From assembly GCA_902783005.1 (NCBI GenBank), contig CACZPI010000143.1, positions 20,145 to 84,144 on the forward strand: DNA of 64,000 nt, given 5' to 3'. The translations under genes were made by a program, and so were the position numbers. This document shows positions 19,629 through 27,620 of this stretch, piece after piece. Numbering within the stretch: position 1 is the stretch's first letter; each line of letters starts with the position of its first letter. The stretch comes from an uncultured Ruminococcus sp. Its GTDB lineage: Bacteria > Bacillota > Clostridia > Oscillospirales > Ruminococcaceae. The notes under the pieces were generated by a model. That model saw only the letters and a list, made by a program, of their open reading frames with translations, was not told where the DNA came from and did no database searches.

Positions 19629-19844
19629 TCAGAGATACGGAACGAGCTTCTTGATAGTCGGAGTATTGGTTACGTCAGCCACGCCTGCACCTCTTGCGAT
19701 TCTCTTGCGCTTGGTATCCTTCTGGGTCAGTCTGTGACGCTTGTTGGTGTGCTGATACTTCACCTTGCCGTTTGCCGTCAGCTTGAAGCGCTTCTTGGCA
19801 CCGGAATGGGTCTTTACCTTGATTTTCTTTGCTGCCTTAGCCAT
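19629..19844 (-). CDS. rpmI: 50S ribosomal protein L35
   Basis: Small basic protein of the large ribosomal subunit, 71 residues, starting MAKAAKKIKVKTHSGAKKRF and containing LTANGKVKYQHTNKRHRL. ATG at 19844 follows AAGGAGG. It lies between infC and rplT, the universal order. The tail (TPTIKKLVPYL) is the usual L35 end. Confidence 0.98.
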   Translation of the reverse strand: MAKAAKKIKVKTHSGAKKRFKLTANGKVKYQHTNKRHRLTQKDTKRKRIARGAGVADVTNTPTIKKLVPYL

Positions 19845-19921
19845 AACTAAGATCCTCCTTCTGGTTGATTGAAAAAAGTTGATATGGAATCCGCTGCCCC
19901 GGCATGCCGGGATCGTGCAGC

Positions 19922-20455
19922 TTACTTGGATGCCTTAGGAGAGATGAACATGACGATGCTCCGGCCTTCCATCTTTGCCGGCTTATCGACCACGCCGTAT
20001 TCACCGCACGCTTCCTTGAACCGGTCAAGCAGCTCGGCTCCGAGCTCCGGGTGGGCAATGGCACGTTTTCTGAAGCGGACGGAAACCTTGAGCTTATCGC
20101 CGCCCTTCAGGAACTTGATTGCCTGATTGACCTTCGTCTCGAAGTCATGCGTATCAATCGCGGAAAACATACGGATCTCCTTGATCGACATGACCTTCTG
20201 GTTCTTCTTGGCTTCCTTCTCGCGCTTCTGCTGCTCAAAGCAGAACTTGCCGTAATCCAGAATACGGCATACCGGCGGCTTTGCCTGCGGCGCGATCTTC
20301 ACCAGATCCAGATTCTTCTCAAAAGCGAGCTTCAATGCGTCGTGTGCGGACATCACACCAAGCTTCTGACCATCCGTGTCAATGACAAGGATTTCCTTAT
20401 CCCGGATCATTTCGTTGATCTGAATGTCCTTATTGTCCTTACTGTCCTTGCTAAT
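19922..20455 (-). CDS. infC: Translation initiation factor IF-3, ATT start
   Basis: IF-3 binds the 30S subunit, prevents premature 50S joining and checks the start codon. The reading begins (M)SKDSKDNKDIQINEMIRDKE, the usual opening. No ATG or GTG with a ribosome binding site exists there. An ATT at 20455, preceded by GGGGG eight nt upstream, matches the AUU start used by infC in many bacteria, which allows IF-3 to limit its own synthesis. A TTG 15 nt upstream is in frame but has no ribosome binding site. From ATT the protein is 177 residues. Two-domain structure: N domain to ~residue 75 (ILDYGKFCFEQQKREKEAKK linker), C domain after it. Confidence 0.95.
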   Translation of the reverse strand: MSKDSKDNKDIQINEMIRDKEILVIDTDGQKLGVMSAHDALKLAFEKNLDLVKIAPQAKPPVCRILDYGKFCFEQQKREKEAKKNQKVMSIKEIRMFSAIDTHDFETKVNQAIKFLKGGDKLKVSVRFRKRAIAHPELGAELLDRFKEACGEYGVVDKPAKMEGRSIVMFISPKASK

Positions 20456-20762
20456 TGCGGGCACCCCCAAGCATTTGAATTTTAAAACAAGTAAACGCTG
20501 AATCCCGGCAGATCGGAACTGAGAACAGGAGAAACGAAAAAAGACGCTGCATTAGATAATACAGGCGTCTGATGCTTCCCCGCTCCCCGAATCTCTTGTT
20601 CAGGATTGTTCAGGCAATAGATTTTGTCAGAAAATAGATTTTAAAAATTATTTTTTTAATCTAAATCTCAAAATCGCCGGAACAGCGGAAGTATTGACCT
20701 TCAGGCAGCTTGCTTCTGACAAGCGCCCTGCGGTGAGCCACATCAGTGTCTGCTTTGTTTTC
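20456..20762 (-). ncRNA. infC leader with attenuator (L20-leader type)
   Basis: About 307 nt separate the predicted transcript start (near 20762) from the ATT start of infC. The leader holds a strong terminator-like hairpin at 20536-20570. This is the layout of the L20 leader that controls infC-rpmI-rplT in low-GC Gram-positives, where L20 binding favours termination. The rest of the 20456-21008 gap between infC and the pilin gene holds only the two divergent promoters and short leader sequence. The L20-binding fold itself was not modelled. Confidence 0.6.
20536..20570 (-). terminator. Attenuator hairpin in infC leader
   Basis: On the minus strand AGACGC, a bulged C, TGTATTA, a TC loop, TAATGCA and GCGTCT form a long stem with one G-U pair, followed by TTTTTT. 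It lies 81 nt before the infC start codon, so it must be read through for the operon to be expressed. Confidence 0.85.
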
Positions 20763-20768
20763 TTGTCT

Positions 20769-20797
20769 ATTATACCCCATCCGGCCATATTTGTCAA
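20769..20797 (-). promoter_or_regulatory. Promoter of infC-rpmI-rplT
   Basis: Exact consensus TTGACA (20792-20797) and TATAAT (20769-20774) with a 17-bp spacer, minus strand. As expected for ribosomal genes, it is among the strongest-looking promoters in the window. Confidence 0.92.
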
Positions 20798-20870
20798 GTG
20801 TTTTTTTCAAAAAATCTGCCGGTTTTCAAAAAAAGCGGGGAATCCTGCTCCTTTTTCCGCTTCTGACGTA

Positions 20871-20899
20871 TTGACAACAGGCGGAATTTCATGTATAAT
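20871..20899 (+). promoter_or_regulatory. Promoter of the pilin-like gene and phoH operon
   Basis: TTGACA (20871-20876) and TATAAT (20894-20899) with a 17-bp spacer on the plus strand, about 110 nt before the pilin-like start. It diverges from the infC promoter; the two -35 boxes are 73 nt apart. Confidence 0.9.
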
Positions 20900-21008
20900 A
20901 ATGATGGGGTATAGTGTGCAGATCCCCTCCGACATCTTTGCAGTATTACATCTTGTGTATTTTCATAACGATTTGCAGACAGCGATTTTTTTGAAAGCTG
21001 GTGAGTTC

Positions 21009-21689
21009 ATGAAAACATACAAGCCCTGTCGCAGGCATTCCGCCGGCGGTTTTACCCTGGTGGAGCTGATCGTGGTCATTGCGATCATCGGTGTATTGGC
21101 CGCCTTCCTTGTACCGTCATTGATCGGCTATGTCAAGAAAGCCCAGAAGCGTGCGGATCTCTCCAGTGCGCGGCAGATCTACAGCGATGTGATGATGGTT
21201 CTCCTTGATGAAACCAAATACATCTGCTATCACACCAGCGCCAATCCCGCCAATATGTACGAGGCCACACCCTACCAATCCTTTTACGGCGGTGGAAGCA
21301 CAACACGTTTCTCGTCCGGTTCCACGCTCTCTCTGAACGATTCCAATAATATCGTGACGTATGAGTACGGCATCAGCGTAATTTGCGCGATTGACGCCAA
21401 TCCGAACAGTCACAACTGGAACAAGAGTGCCTGGACAGGCAACATGGAACGCTCCGGCTTCTGCCAGGCGCTCAATTCGCTTGAAGAGCTTCATATCAAG
21501 CGGAATCTGAACCAGAAGATCCGTCTGCACTGCTCTTCCGACAAAGGATATAAATACAACAGATGGTTTATTGTAACCCGCCGGGACAATCCCGATGCCA
21601 TTGAAATCTGGATCGGCACAGACGGTGCCCAGTACGAAACCGGGCCCATTTTCCGCCTGTACCCCGACCCCGATCCCGAATATAATTAA
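21009..21689 (+). CDS. Type IV pilin-like protein
   Basis: The N-terminus has a short basic leader (MKTYKPCRRHSAGG), a prepilin peptidase site G|F with Glu at position 5, and the hydrophobic helix FTLVELIVVIAIIGVLAAFL, the class III pilin signature. The remaining ~185 residues form a Ser/Asn/Tyr-rich globular part (for example YGGGSTTRFSSGSTLSLNDS) with no recognised domain. From the ATG at 21009 it has 226 residues. The frame is open further upstream, but the promoter lies there. No pilus assembly genes are adjacent; phoH starts 17 nt downstream. It may be a minor pilin or secretion pseudopilin, or a cellulose-adhesion pilin as known in R. albus (CbpC); this is inference. Confidence 0.85.
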   Translation: MKTYKPCRRHSAGGFTLVELIVVIAIIGVLAAFLVPSLIGYVKKAQKRADLSSARQIYSDVMMVLLDETKYICYHTSANPANMYEATPYQSFYGGGSTTRFSSGSTLSLNDSNNIVTYEYGISVICAIDANPNSHNWNKSAWTGNMERSGFCQALNSLEELHIKRNLNQKIRLHCSSDKGYKYNRWFIVTRRDNPDAIEIWIGTDGAQYETGPIFRLYPDPDPEYN

Positions 21690-21705
21690 AGACACAGGAG
21701 CATTC

Positions 21706-22671
21706 ATGTCAGAAGCAATTGTAAGTATTTCCCATCCGTCACAGCTCCCGGAAATCATCGGGAGCTATGACGAGAATTTCACCATTCTGCAGCGCGAATT
21801 TGACGTTGTTCTGTTCTGCCGCGGCGCAGATGTGCATATTACAGGAGAGGAGGCACAGACCGCGAAGGCTGCCTCCGCGCTGCGTCTGCTCGAGGATCTG
21901 GCTGCCAAGGGGCAGCATCTGACGGAGCAGACCGTCCGGTATGTGATCTCAATGGTCGCTGAGGGCGAGGCGGAATCCGTCCGCGATCTCGGCGGCGACG
22001 GCATCTGTGTCACCACCAGCGGCAAGGTCGTGCGTCCGAAAACCGTCGGCCAGAAGCAGTATGTCGATGCCATTAAAAAGCATACCATTACCCTCGGCGT
22101 AGGGCCTGCCGGCACCGGCAAGACTTATCTGGCCGTGGCACTTGCGGTTCGGGCATTCAAGGCGCATGAGGTGCAGAAGATCATTCTCACCCGCCCTGCC
22201 GTGGAAGCCGGCGAACGGCTCGGATTTCTGCCGGGCGACCTGCAGAGCAAGGTCGATCCCTATCTGCGGCCGCTGTATGATGCGCTGTTCGATATGTTCG
22301 GCGCAGATGCATTCGCCAGACATATGGAAAAAAGTGTGATCGAGGTGGCGCCGCTTGCGTACATGCGCGGCCGGACGCTCGATGACGCCTTCATCATTCT
22401 CGATGAAGCACAGAATACAACCTCGGAGCAGATCAAAATGTTCCTGACGCGCCTGGGATCGAACAGCAAAATGGTCATCACAGGCGATGTGACACAGATC
22501 GACCTGCCGGAAAAGCGCAAATCCGGCCTGATCGAAGCCATGAAGGTACTGCGGCATGTGGAGGGCATCTCCACCATCCGCTTCACCGAGCGGGATGTCG
22601 TCCGGCACAAGCTGGTGCAGGACATCATCCGCGCATATGAATCTTATTACAAGGAAGGGAGAAAATCCTAA
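21706..22671 (+). CDS. phoH: PhoH-like ATPase
   Basis: PhoH proteins are P-loop ATPases with RNA-related roles. The 321-residue product shows Walker A LGVGPAGTGKTYLAVALA, TRPAVEAGERLGFLPGDLQS, YMRGRTLDDAFIILDEAQNT (Walker B) and MVITGDVTQIDLP. The ATG at 21706 follows CAGGAG. The stop overlaps the ybeY start (TAATG). In Bacillus yqfC and yqfD precede phoH; here those two genes lie at 56366-57771 instead and a pilin gene takes their place. Confidence 0.95.
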   Translation: MSEAIVSISHPSQLPEIIGSYDENFTILQREFDVVLFCRGADVHITGEEAQTAKAASALRLLEDLAAKGQHLTEQTVRYVISMVAEGEAESVRDLGGDGICVTTSGKVVRPKTVGQKQYVDAIKKHTITLGVGPAGTGKTYLAVALAVRAFKAHEVQKIILTRPAVEAGERLGFLPGDLQSKVDPYLRPLYDALFDMFGADAFARHMEKSVIEVAPLAYMRGRTLDDAFIILDEAQNTTSEQIKMFLTRLGSNSKMVITGDVTQIDLPEKRKSGLIEAMKVLRHVEGISTIRFTERDVVRHKLVQDIIRAYESYYKEGRKS

Positions 22672-23189
22672 TGCAGCAAACAGGCAAGCTCAAAGTGAGC
22701 ATCAAGAACAACCAGAATTCCGTGAAAATTCCTTCCGGCATCCGCCTTCTGATCCGGCGCTGCTGTCATGCCGTCCTGATCTCGGAGGGCTTCACCCAGA
22801 ATGCGGAGGTCAGCGTTTCTTTCGTCTCCAATGCGGAGATCCGCCGTCTCAACAAATCCTTCCGCAACAAGGACAGCGTGACGGATGTACTGTCCTTCCC
22901 GCTGACCAGCGAGGACGGCACCATTGAGATCGATGCCGAAAACGGCTACGTCATGCTCGGTGATGTGGTCATTTCCATTGAGACCGCTGTCAAGCAGGCA
23001 AATCTCTACGGCCATTCGCTCTCGCGTGAGATCGGATTCCTGACCGTACATTCCATGCTGCATCTGCTCGGATACGATCACGAAACCAGCCCGCTCGACG
23101 AGCGCATCATGCGTGAGAAGGAGGAGGCTGTGCTTGAAAAGCTCGGCATCTCCCGTGAAATGACATTCACGGACGGCGAGGAGCAGTAA
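22671..23189 (+). CDS. ybeY: Endoribonuclease YbeY
   Basis: YbeY is a zinc-dependent endoribonuclease needed for 16S rRNA 3'-end maturation and ribosome quality control. The 172-residue protein carries the metal site HSMLHLLGYDHETS (three His) and the NKSFRNKDSVTDVLSFPL segment. The ATG overlaps the phoH stop; era starts 1 nt after its own stop. No diacylglycerol kinase or cytidine deaminase gene separates ybeY from era as happens in Bacillus. Confidence 0.96.
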   Translation: MQQTGKLKVSIKNNQNSVKIPSGIRLLIRRCCHAVLISEGFTQNAEVSVSFVSNAEIRRLNKSFRNKDSVTDVLSFPLTSEDGTIEIDAENGYVMLGDVVISIETAVKQANLYGHSLSREIGFLTVHSMLHLLGYDHETSPLDERIMREKEEAVLEKLGISREMTFTDGEEQ

Positions 23190-23190
23190 C

Positions 23191-24084
23191 ATGACAAAAT
23201 CGGTTTTCCTGACCCTCTCCGGCCGGACAAATGCCGGAAAATCCACGCTGCTCAATGCCCTGATCGGTGAGAAGATCGCTTCGGTCAGCAGCAAGCCGCA
23301 GACCACGCGCACCCGCATTACGGGCATCCTGACGAAGGATGAAACGCAGTACGTCTTCATTGACACCCCCGGTCTGCACAAGCCCAAGACCAAGCTCTCC
23401 TCCCACATGCTCAAGGCCGCACAGGATTCGGCAAAGGATGCGGATGTGGTGCTGTACGTCATCGACTGCACCAAAAAGCTGCATGAGCAGGACGAGGAAA
23501 TGCTGAAGGCCATTACCGACCGGCATATCCAGTGCATCATCGTCGTCAACAAGGTGGATCTGCTGACAGACAAATCTGCCATGATGCCGCTGCTGCTGCG
23601 GCTGGAGAATACCTACCACCCCCACGCCATCATTCCGGTGAGCGCCCAGACGAAGGACGGGATCGACGAGATCATGCAGGTTGCTTCGGAGCTGGCGCAG
23701 CCGTCGGTGCATTTCTTCCCGGATGATTCGTTCACCGATCAGCCGGAACGGGTGCTGGCAGCGGAAATGATCCGCGAGAAGATCCTGCGCCTGCTCAATG
23801 ACGAGGTGCCGCACGGCATCGCTGTCACGGTCGAAAAGATGCGTGAGCGCGATGACAAGGATCTGCTGGATATTTCGGCTGTGATCTACTGCGAGCGCGA
23901 ATCCCACAAGGGCATCGTGATCGGCAAGGGCGGCTCCATGCTGAAAAAGATCGCCAGCGCTGCGCGGCATGATCTGGAGCAGTTCTTTGAGATCCAGGTC
24001 AACCTCCAGTGCTTTGTCAAGGTCAAGGAGGACTGGCGCAACAAGGAAGGGCTCATCCGGAGCTTCGGACTGACGGAAGAATAA
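23191..24084 (+). CDS. era: GTPase Era
   Basis: Era binds 16S rRNA near its 3' end and assists 30S assembly. The 297-residue product has G1 GRTNAGKSTLLNALIGEKIA, G2 SKPQTTRTRITG, G3 DTPGLHKPK, G4 NKVD and a C-terminal KH domain (KGIVIGKGGSMLKKIASAAR). Gene order ybeY-era-yqzL-recO agrees with a ribosome and repair cluster. Confidence 0.97.
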   Translation: MTKSVFLTLSGRTNAGKSTLLNALIGEKIASVSSKPQTTRTRITGILTKDETQYVFIDTPGLHKPKTKLSSHMLKAAQDSAKDADVVLYVIDCTKKLHEQDEEMLKAITDRHIQCIIVVNKVDLLTDKSAMMPLLLRLENTYHPHAIIPVSAQTKDGIDEIMQVASELAQPSVHFFPDDSFTDQPERVLAAEMIREKILRLLNDEVPHGIAVTVEKMRERDDKDLLDISAVIYCERESHKGIVIGKGGSMLKKIASAARHDLEQFFEIQVNLQCFVKVKEDWRNKEGLIRSFGLTEE

Positions 24085-24138
24085 TTCCGCTCATATTTTA
24101 CCTTCCCGCGGGCATACTACCGGTGGGAGGGATGTACG

Positions 24139-24285
24139 ATGGATGAGCTCTGGGCACAGTTTCAGGCAAGCGGCAGCGTGGCAGATTATCTGGCCTATGC
24201 TGCCATCAAGGAGATAGAACATGCTGACAGTGAAAGGCGTCGTGCTCAATCAGAGAATGACCGGCGAGCAGGACAGATTCATTGA
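24139..24285 (+). CDS. yqzL: YqzL-family small protein
   Basis: A 48-residue ORF starting MDELWAQFQASGSVADYLAY and continuing AAIKEIEHADSE. The pattern W-x2-F-x3-G-x3-YL near the start matches YqzL, a short protein encoded between era/cdd and recO in Bacillus. It has GGGAGG 8-9 nt before the ATG. Its last 65 nt overlap recO in another frame, so the tail (RRRAQSENDRRAGQIH) is probably unconstrained. Function unknown. Confidence 0.7.
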   Translation: MDELWAQFQASGSVADYLAYAAIKEIEHADSERRRAQSENDRRAGQIH

Positions 24286-25003
24286 TGTCCTGACCGCAGA
24301 TTACGGCGTACTGGAAATTCTGGTCAAGGGCGCCGGCAAGCTCAACAGCAAGACCGGCAGCGCTACGCAGCTCTTTGCGTATTCAGAATTCTGTCTGGCC
24401 GATAAGAAAGGCAGATCCGGACGGGCGCGGATGCTCAACAGCGTCTCGCCCATCCGGATCTTTTACGAGCTGCGGCAGTCGGTGACGGCGGTCGCGCTCG
24501 CTTCGTATTTTTCACAGGTATTGCAGTTCGCGGTGCTGCCGCGTGCAGGCGTGCCGGAGCTTCTGCGGCTGATGCTCAACTGTCTGCATTTTCTTTCGCA
24601 GAAGGATGCGGACGAGGCGGCGGTCAAGGCCGTCTTTGAACTGCGCACCGCAGCGCTTCTCGGCTTCATGCCGGACGTCATCATGTGCCGTGCCTGCGGC
24701 ACCTATCTGCCGGAGGCGCTTACCTTTTACATTGAGGACGGGTATTTCGTCTGCCGGGACTGCGAGGAGCCTTCCGAGATCCCGCGTCCCGCTGTGGAAA
24801 TGCCTGCGGGAACGCTGCAGGCGATCCGGCATATCGTATTGTCGGATTTTGAAAAAATCTTTTCCTTCCGGATTTCGGAAAAATGCAGAGAACCGCTTTG
24901 CCGGTTTGCAGAGGAATTCCTGCAGTATCACATCGACCGGAGGATGGGGGCGCTGGAGTATTACCACGCCGTTGCGCCGCCGCTTTCCGGATACACCACA
25001 TAG
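24221..25003 (+). CDS. recO: DNA repair protein RecO
   Basis: RecO with RecR loads RecA on SSB-coated DNA. The 260-residue product starts with an OB fold (MLTVKGVVLNQRMTGEQDRF, then YGVLEILVKGAGK), follows with a helical domain, and has a zinc finger CRAC...CRDC around residues 151-182. It overlaps yqzL. mutS2 starts 66 nt downstream, making a repair-related end to this unit. Confidence 0.95.
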   Translation: MLTVKGVVLNQRMTGEQDRFIDVLTADYGVLEILVKGAGKLNSKTGSATQLFAYSEFCLADKKGRSGRARMLNSVSPIRIFYELRQSVTAVALASYFSQVLQFAVLPRAGVPELLRLMLNCLHFLSQKDADEAAVKAVFELRTAALLGFMPDVIMCRACGTYLPEALTFYIEDGYFVCRDCEEPSEIPRPAVEMPAGTLQAIRHIVLSDFEKIFSFRISEKCREPLCRFAEEFLQYHIDRRMGALEYYHAVAPPLSGYTT

Positions 25004-25069
25004 ATTCAGACGAAGGGGGCAAAGCCCCCTTCTGTGCAACCGGAATGTCACAGATACAAGGAGTACATC

Positions 25070-27457
25070 ATGCAACCTTTTGAACAAGTCCTGGAGCTGG
25101 ACAAGGTGCTCGAAAGAGCTGCCGCATTCACCTCCAATGAAACCAGCAGAAAGATGATGCTGGATACCCGCCCTTCGACCGATCTGGCCGAGGTACAGCG
25201 GGAGGTACAGAAAACCGATGACGCACTGACGCTCGCCATGCAGTTCGGTACACCGCCCTTTACGGGCTTCAAGGATATCTGCAACATGGTCACACGCGCT
25301 GCATCCGGCGCAAGACTTTCCCTGCGCGACCTGATGGATGTGGAGGATCTGCTCCGGCAGGTGCAGGCGCTTCACAGCTGGTACGGGCATTGCAGCGGAA
25401 CAGTGACCTCGCTGGATTACCTGTTTTCGCTGGTCGTGCCGGCAGATGACCTGCTCACGACGCTCGAACGCTCCATTGTCTCCGAGGAGGAGCTTGCCGA
25501 TTCCGCAAGCCCCACCCTCGCAGAGATCCGCCGCAAGCTCACCCGGCAGCGGGCACACCTGCGCGATACCCTTGACCAGATGATCCGCAATAAGACCATG
25601 CAGAAGTACCTGCAGGACAATACCGTTACCATCCGTGACGGCCGCTTCGTGCTGCCGGTCAAGGCAGAATACCGCAGCCAGGTCGCAGGTCTGATCCACG
25701 ATACCTCCTCCTCCGGAGCCACGCTCTTCATTGAGCCGATGCAGATCGTCGAGGCCAACAACGACATCCGTCTGCTGGAAAGCCGCGAGGTCGAGGAAAT
25801 CGACCGCATCATGCAGAAGCTCTGTGCGGCTGTCGGCGCCGAAGCCGACCTCCTGCGCCGGCTTCATGCCACCTGTGCGGAGCTGGATTATTACTTCGCC
25901 AAGGCCAATTACGGCGCTTCCCTCAAGGCCACGCGCCCTGCCATCAGCGATGACGGCGTGATCGAGCTGAAAAAAGCCCGCCATCCCCTGCTCGACCAGA
26001 GCAAGGCTGTCCCGATCAATCTCGCCCTCGGCAGCGAGCACAATGCCCTCATTGTCACCGGCCCGAACACCGGCGGCAAGACCGTCGCCCTGAAAACCGT
26101 CGGGCTGCTGACAGCCATGACGATGTGCGGTCTGTTGATCCCGGTCACGGACGGCAGCCGCATCTCGGTATTCCGGCATATCCTTGCGGACATCGGTGAT
26201 GCGCAGAGCATTGAACAGAGCCTTTCCACATTCTCCTCCCATACGTTGAATGTTGTCGAGATCCTGCGGGAATCCGATGATTCCACGCTGGTGCTCCTCG
26301 ATGAGCTCGGCGGCGGCACGGATCCGGTCGAGGGTGCCGCGCTTGCCATTGCGGTGATCGACTATCTCAAGCAGGCCGGTGCCAAGCTGATGGTCACGAC
26401 CCATTACCAGGAGCTCAAGCTCTATGCGGCCGATACGCCGGATGTGGTCAATGCCTCCTGCGAATTCGACACCGCTACACTGAAACCGACCTATCGCCTC
26501 ATCATCGGATCGCCCGGCAAATCGAATGCATTTGCCATTTCCGGACAGCTCGGCATTCCCAAGGTCATTCTTGACCATGCACAGTCGCTTGTCTCCGAAG
26601 AAAACCGGCGGTTCGAGCATGTCATTTCCCGCTACGAGGAAGCACGCAAGGCGCTTGAAGCCGAACGCGAGGAGGCTGCAAGACTGCGTGCCGAAGCGCA
26701 GGCCTACCACGATGAATGGCAGGAGAAGCGTGACAATGCCGCCAAGGAGGAAAAGGAGCTTCTCGAACGTGCCTCCGAGCAGGCAAGCCGCATTGTGGAA
26801 TCGACCAAGGCACAGTCCAATGCCCTGCTTGACGAGCTCAACCAGCTTCGCCGCGAAAAGGACAAGGCAGATTTTTCTGCGCGTGTCTCTGCCGTCAAGA
26901 GCGGCAGCACCCAGACGCTGCGGGATATGTACAAGACTGCCAATCCCGTGATCGGATCCCTCAACGAGAAGGGCGAATACGTCCTTCCCCGCCCGCTGAA
27001 AAAGGGCGATGCCGTTCTGATCGCCGACCTGAATCAGGAAGCGACCGTCTCCGGCGAGCCGGATGCATCGGGAAATGTATTCGTGCAGATGGGCGTCATG
27101 AAAATGAAGATCCAGACGGAACGCCTGCGGCTGCTTGACAAGTCCAAGCAGAATGAGCAGCAGAAAAAGCAGAAGCAGAAACGCGGTCAGGTATCCGTCA
27201 AGGCACAGCGGAAAAGCTCGATGGAGCTTGACATCCGAGGCTATGCCTGCGATGACGGCGTTCATGAGATGGAGCAGTTCATCGACGGCGCCATCATGGC
27301 CAATATCGGCACTGTGACCATCATCCACGGCAAGGGCACCGGCCTTCTGCGCAAGGCAGTCCAGCAGCGCCTGAAATCCATGAAATGCGTCAAGGCCTTC
27401 CGCAGCGGAACCTTCGGAGAGGGCGAGGAGGGCGTCACTATTGTAACGCTCCGGTAA
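25070..27457 (+). CDS. mutS2: Endonuclease MutS2
   Basis: MutS2 is an ATPase with an Smr nuclease domain; in Bacillus it also splits collided ribosomes. From the ATG at 25070 (behind AAGGAG) it has 795 residues: clamp/lever helices, Walker A VTGPNTGGKTVALKTVGLL, DELGGGTDPVEGAALA, a long coiled coil (~residues 515-635) and the C-terminal Smr domain with LDIRGYACDDGVHEMEQFID and IIHGKGTGLLRKAVQQRL. A start 36 nt upstream is in frame but has no good site. rqcH, another ribosome rescue gene, lies elsewhere in the window. Confidence 0.96.
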   Translation: MQPFEQVLELDKVLERAAAFTSNETSRKMMLDTRPSTDLAEVQREVQKTDDALTLAMQFGTPPFTGFKDICNMVTRAASGARLSLRDLMDVEDLLRQVQALHSWYGHCSGTVTSLDYLFSLVVPADDLLTTLERSIVSEEELADSASPTLAEIRRKLTRQRAHLRDTLDQMIRNKTMQKYLQDNTVTIRDGRFVLPVKAEYRSQVAGLIHDTSSSGATLFIEPMQIVEANNDIRLLESREVEEIDRIMQKLCAAVGAEADLLRRLHATCAELDYYFAKANYGASLKATRPAISDDGVIELKKARHPLLDQSKAVPINLALGSEHNALIVTGPNTGGKTVALKTVGLLTAMTMCGLLIPVTDGSRISVFRHILADIGDAQSIEQSLSTFSSHTLNVVEILRESDDSTLVLLDELGGGTDPVEGAALAIAVIDYLKQAGAKLMVTTHYQELKLYAADTPDVVNASCEFDTATLKPTYRLIIGSPGKSNAFAISGQLGIPKVILDHAQSLVSEENRRFEHVISRYEEARKALEAEREEAARLRAEAQAYHDEWQEKRDNAAKEEKELLERASEQASRIVESTKAQSNALLDELNQLRREKDKADFSARVSAVKSGSTQTLRDMYKTANPVIGSLNEKGEYVLPRPLKKGDAVLIADLNQEATVSGEPDASGNVFVQMGVMKMKIQTERLRLLDKSKQNEQQKKQKQKRGQVSVKAQRKSSMELDIRGYACDDGVHEMEQFIDGAIMANIGTVTIIHGKGTGLLRKAVQQRLKSMKCVKAFRSGTFGEGEEGVTIVTLR

Positions 27458-27468
27458 ATTGCATCAGC

Positions 27469-27511
27469 ATCCGCTCATGTCCCGGTAATGCCGGAAATGA
27501 GCGGATTTTTT
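27469..27511 (+). terminator. Intrinsic terminator after mutS2
   Basis: ATCCGCTCAT (27469-27478) and ATGAGCGGAT (27497-27506) form a 10-bp stem followed by TTTTTT. It ends the pilin-phoH-mutS2 unit. Confidence 0.92.
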
Positions 27512-27545
27512 CATAAATTACTACATTTTGTTCATAATTTTTCTA

Positions 27546-27574
27546 TTGTACAATCTGCTGCAATCTGATACAAT
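27546..27574 (+). promoter_or_regulatory. Promoter of the sensor/GGDEF gene
   Basis: TTGTAC (27546-27551) and TACAAT (27569-27574), 17-bp spacer, about 47 nt before the start codon. Confidence 0.75.
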
Positions 27575-27620
27575 AAAATTATATAGAAGTACAAAGCCCG
27601 ACATAGAAAGGGGGCTGTTT

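Noticed and set aside
20694-21008. Upstream extension of the pilin frame
   Set aside because: The frame is open, but the promoter -10 box at 20894-20899 lies inside it and the prepilin leader begins naturally at 21009.
24512-27328. Long open frame on the minus strand opposite mutS2 and recO
   Set aside because: Antisense shadow of two clear genes; no recognisable domains and no ribosome binding site.
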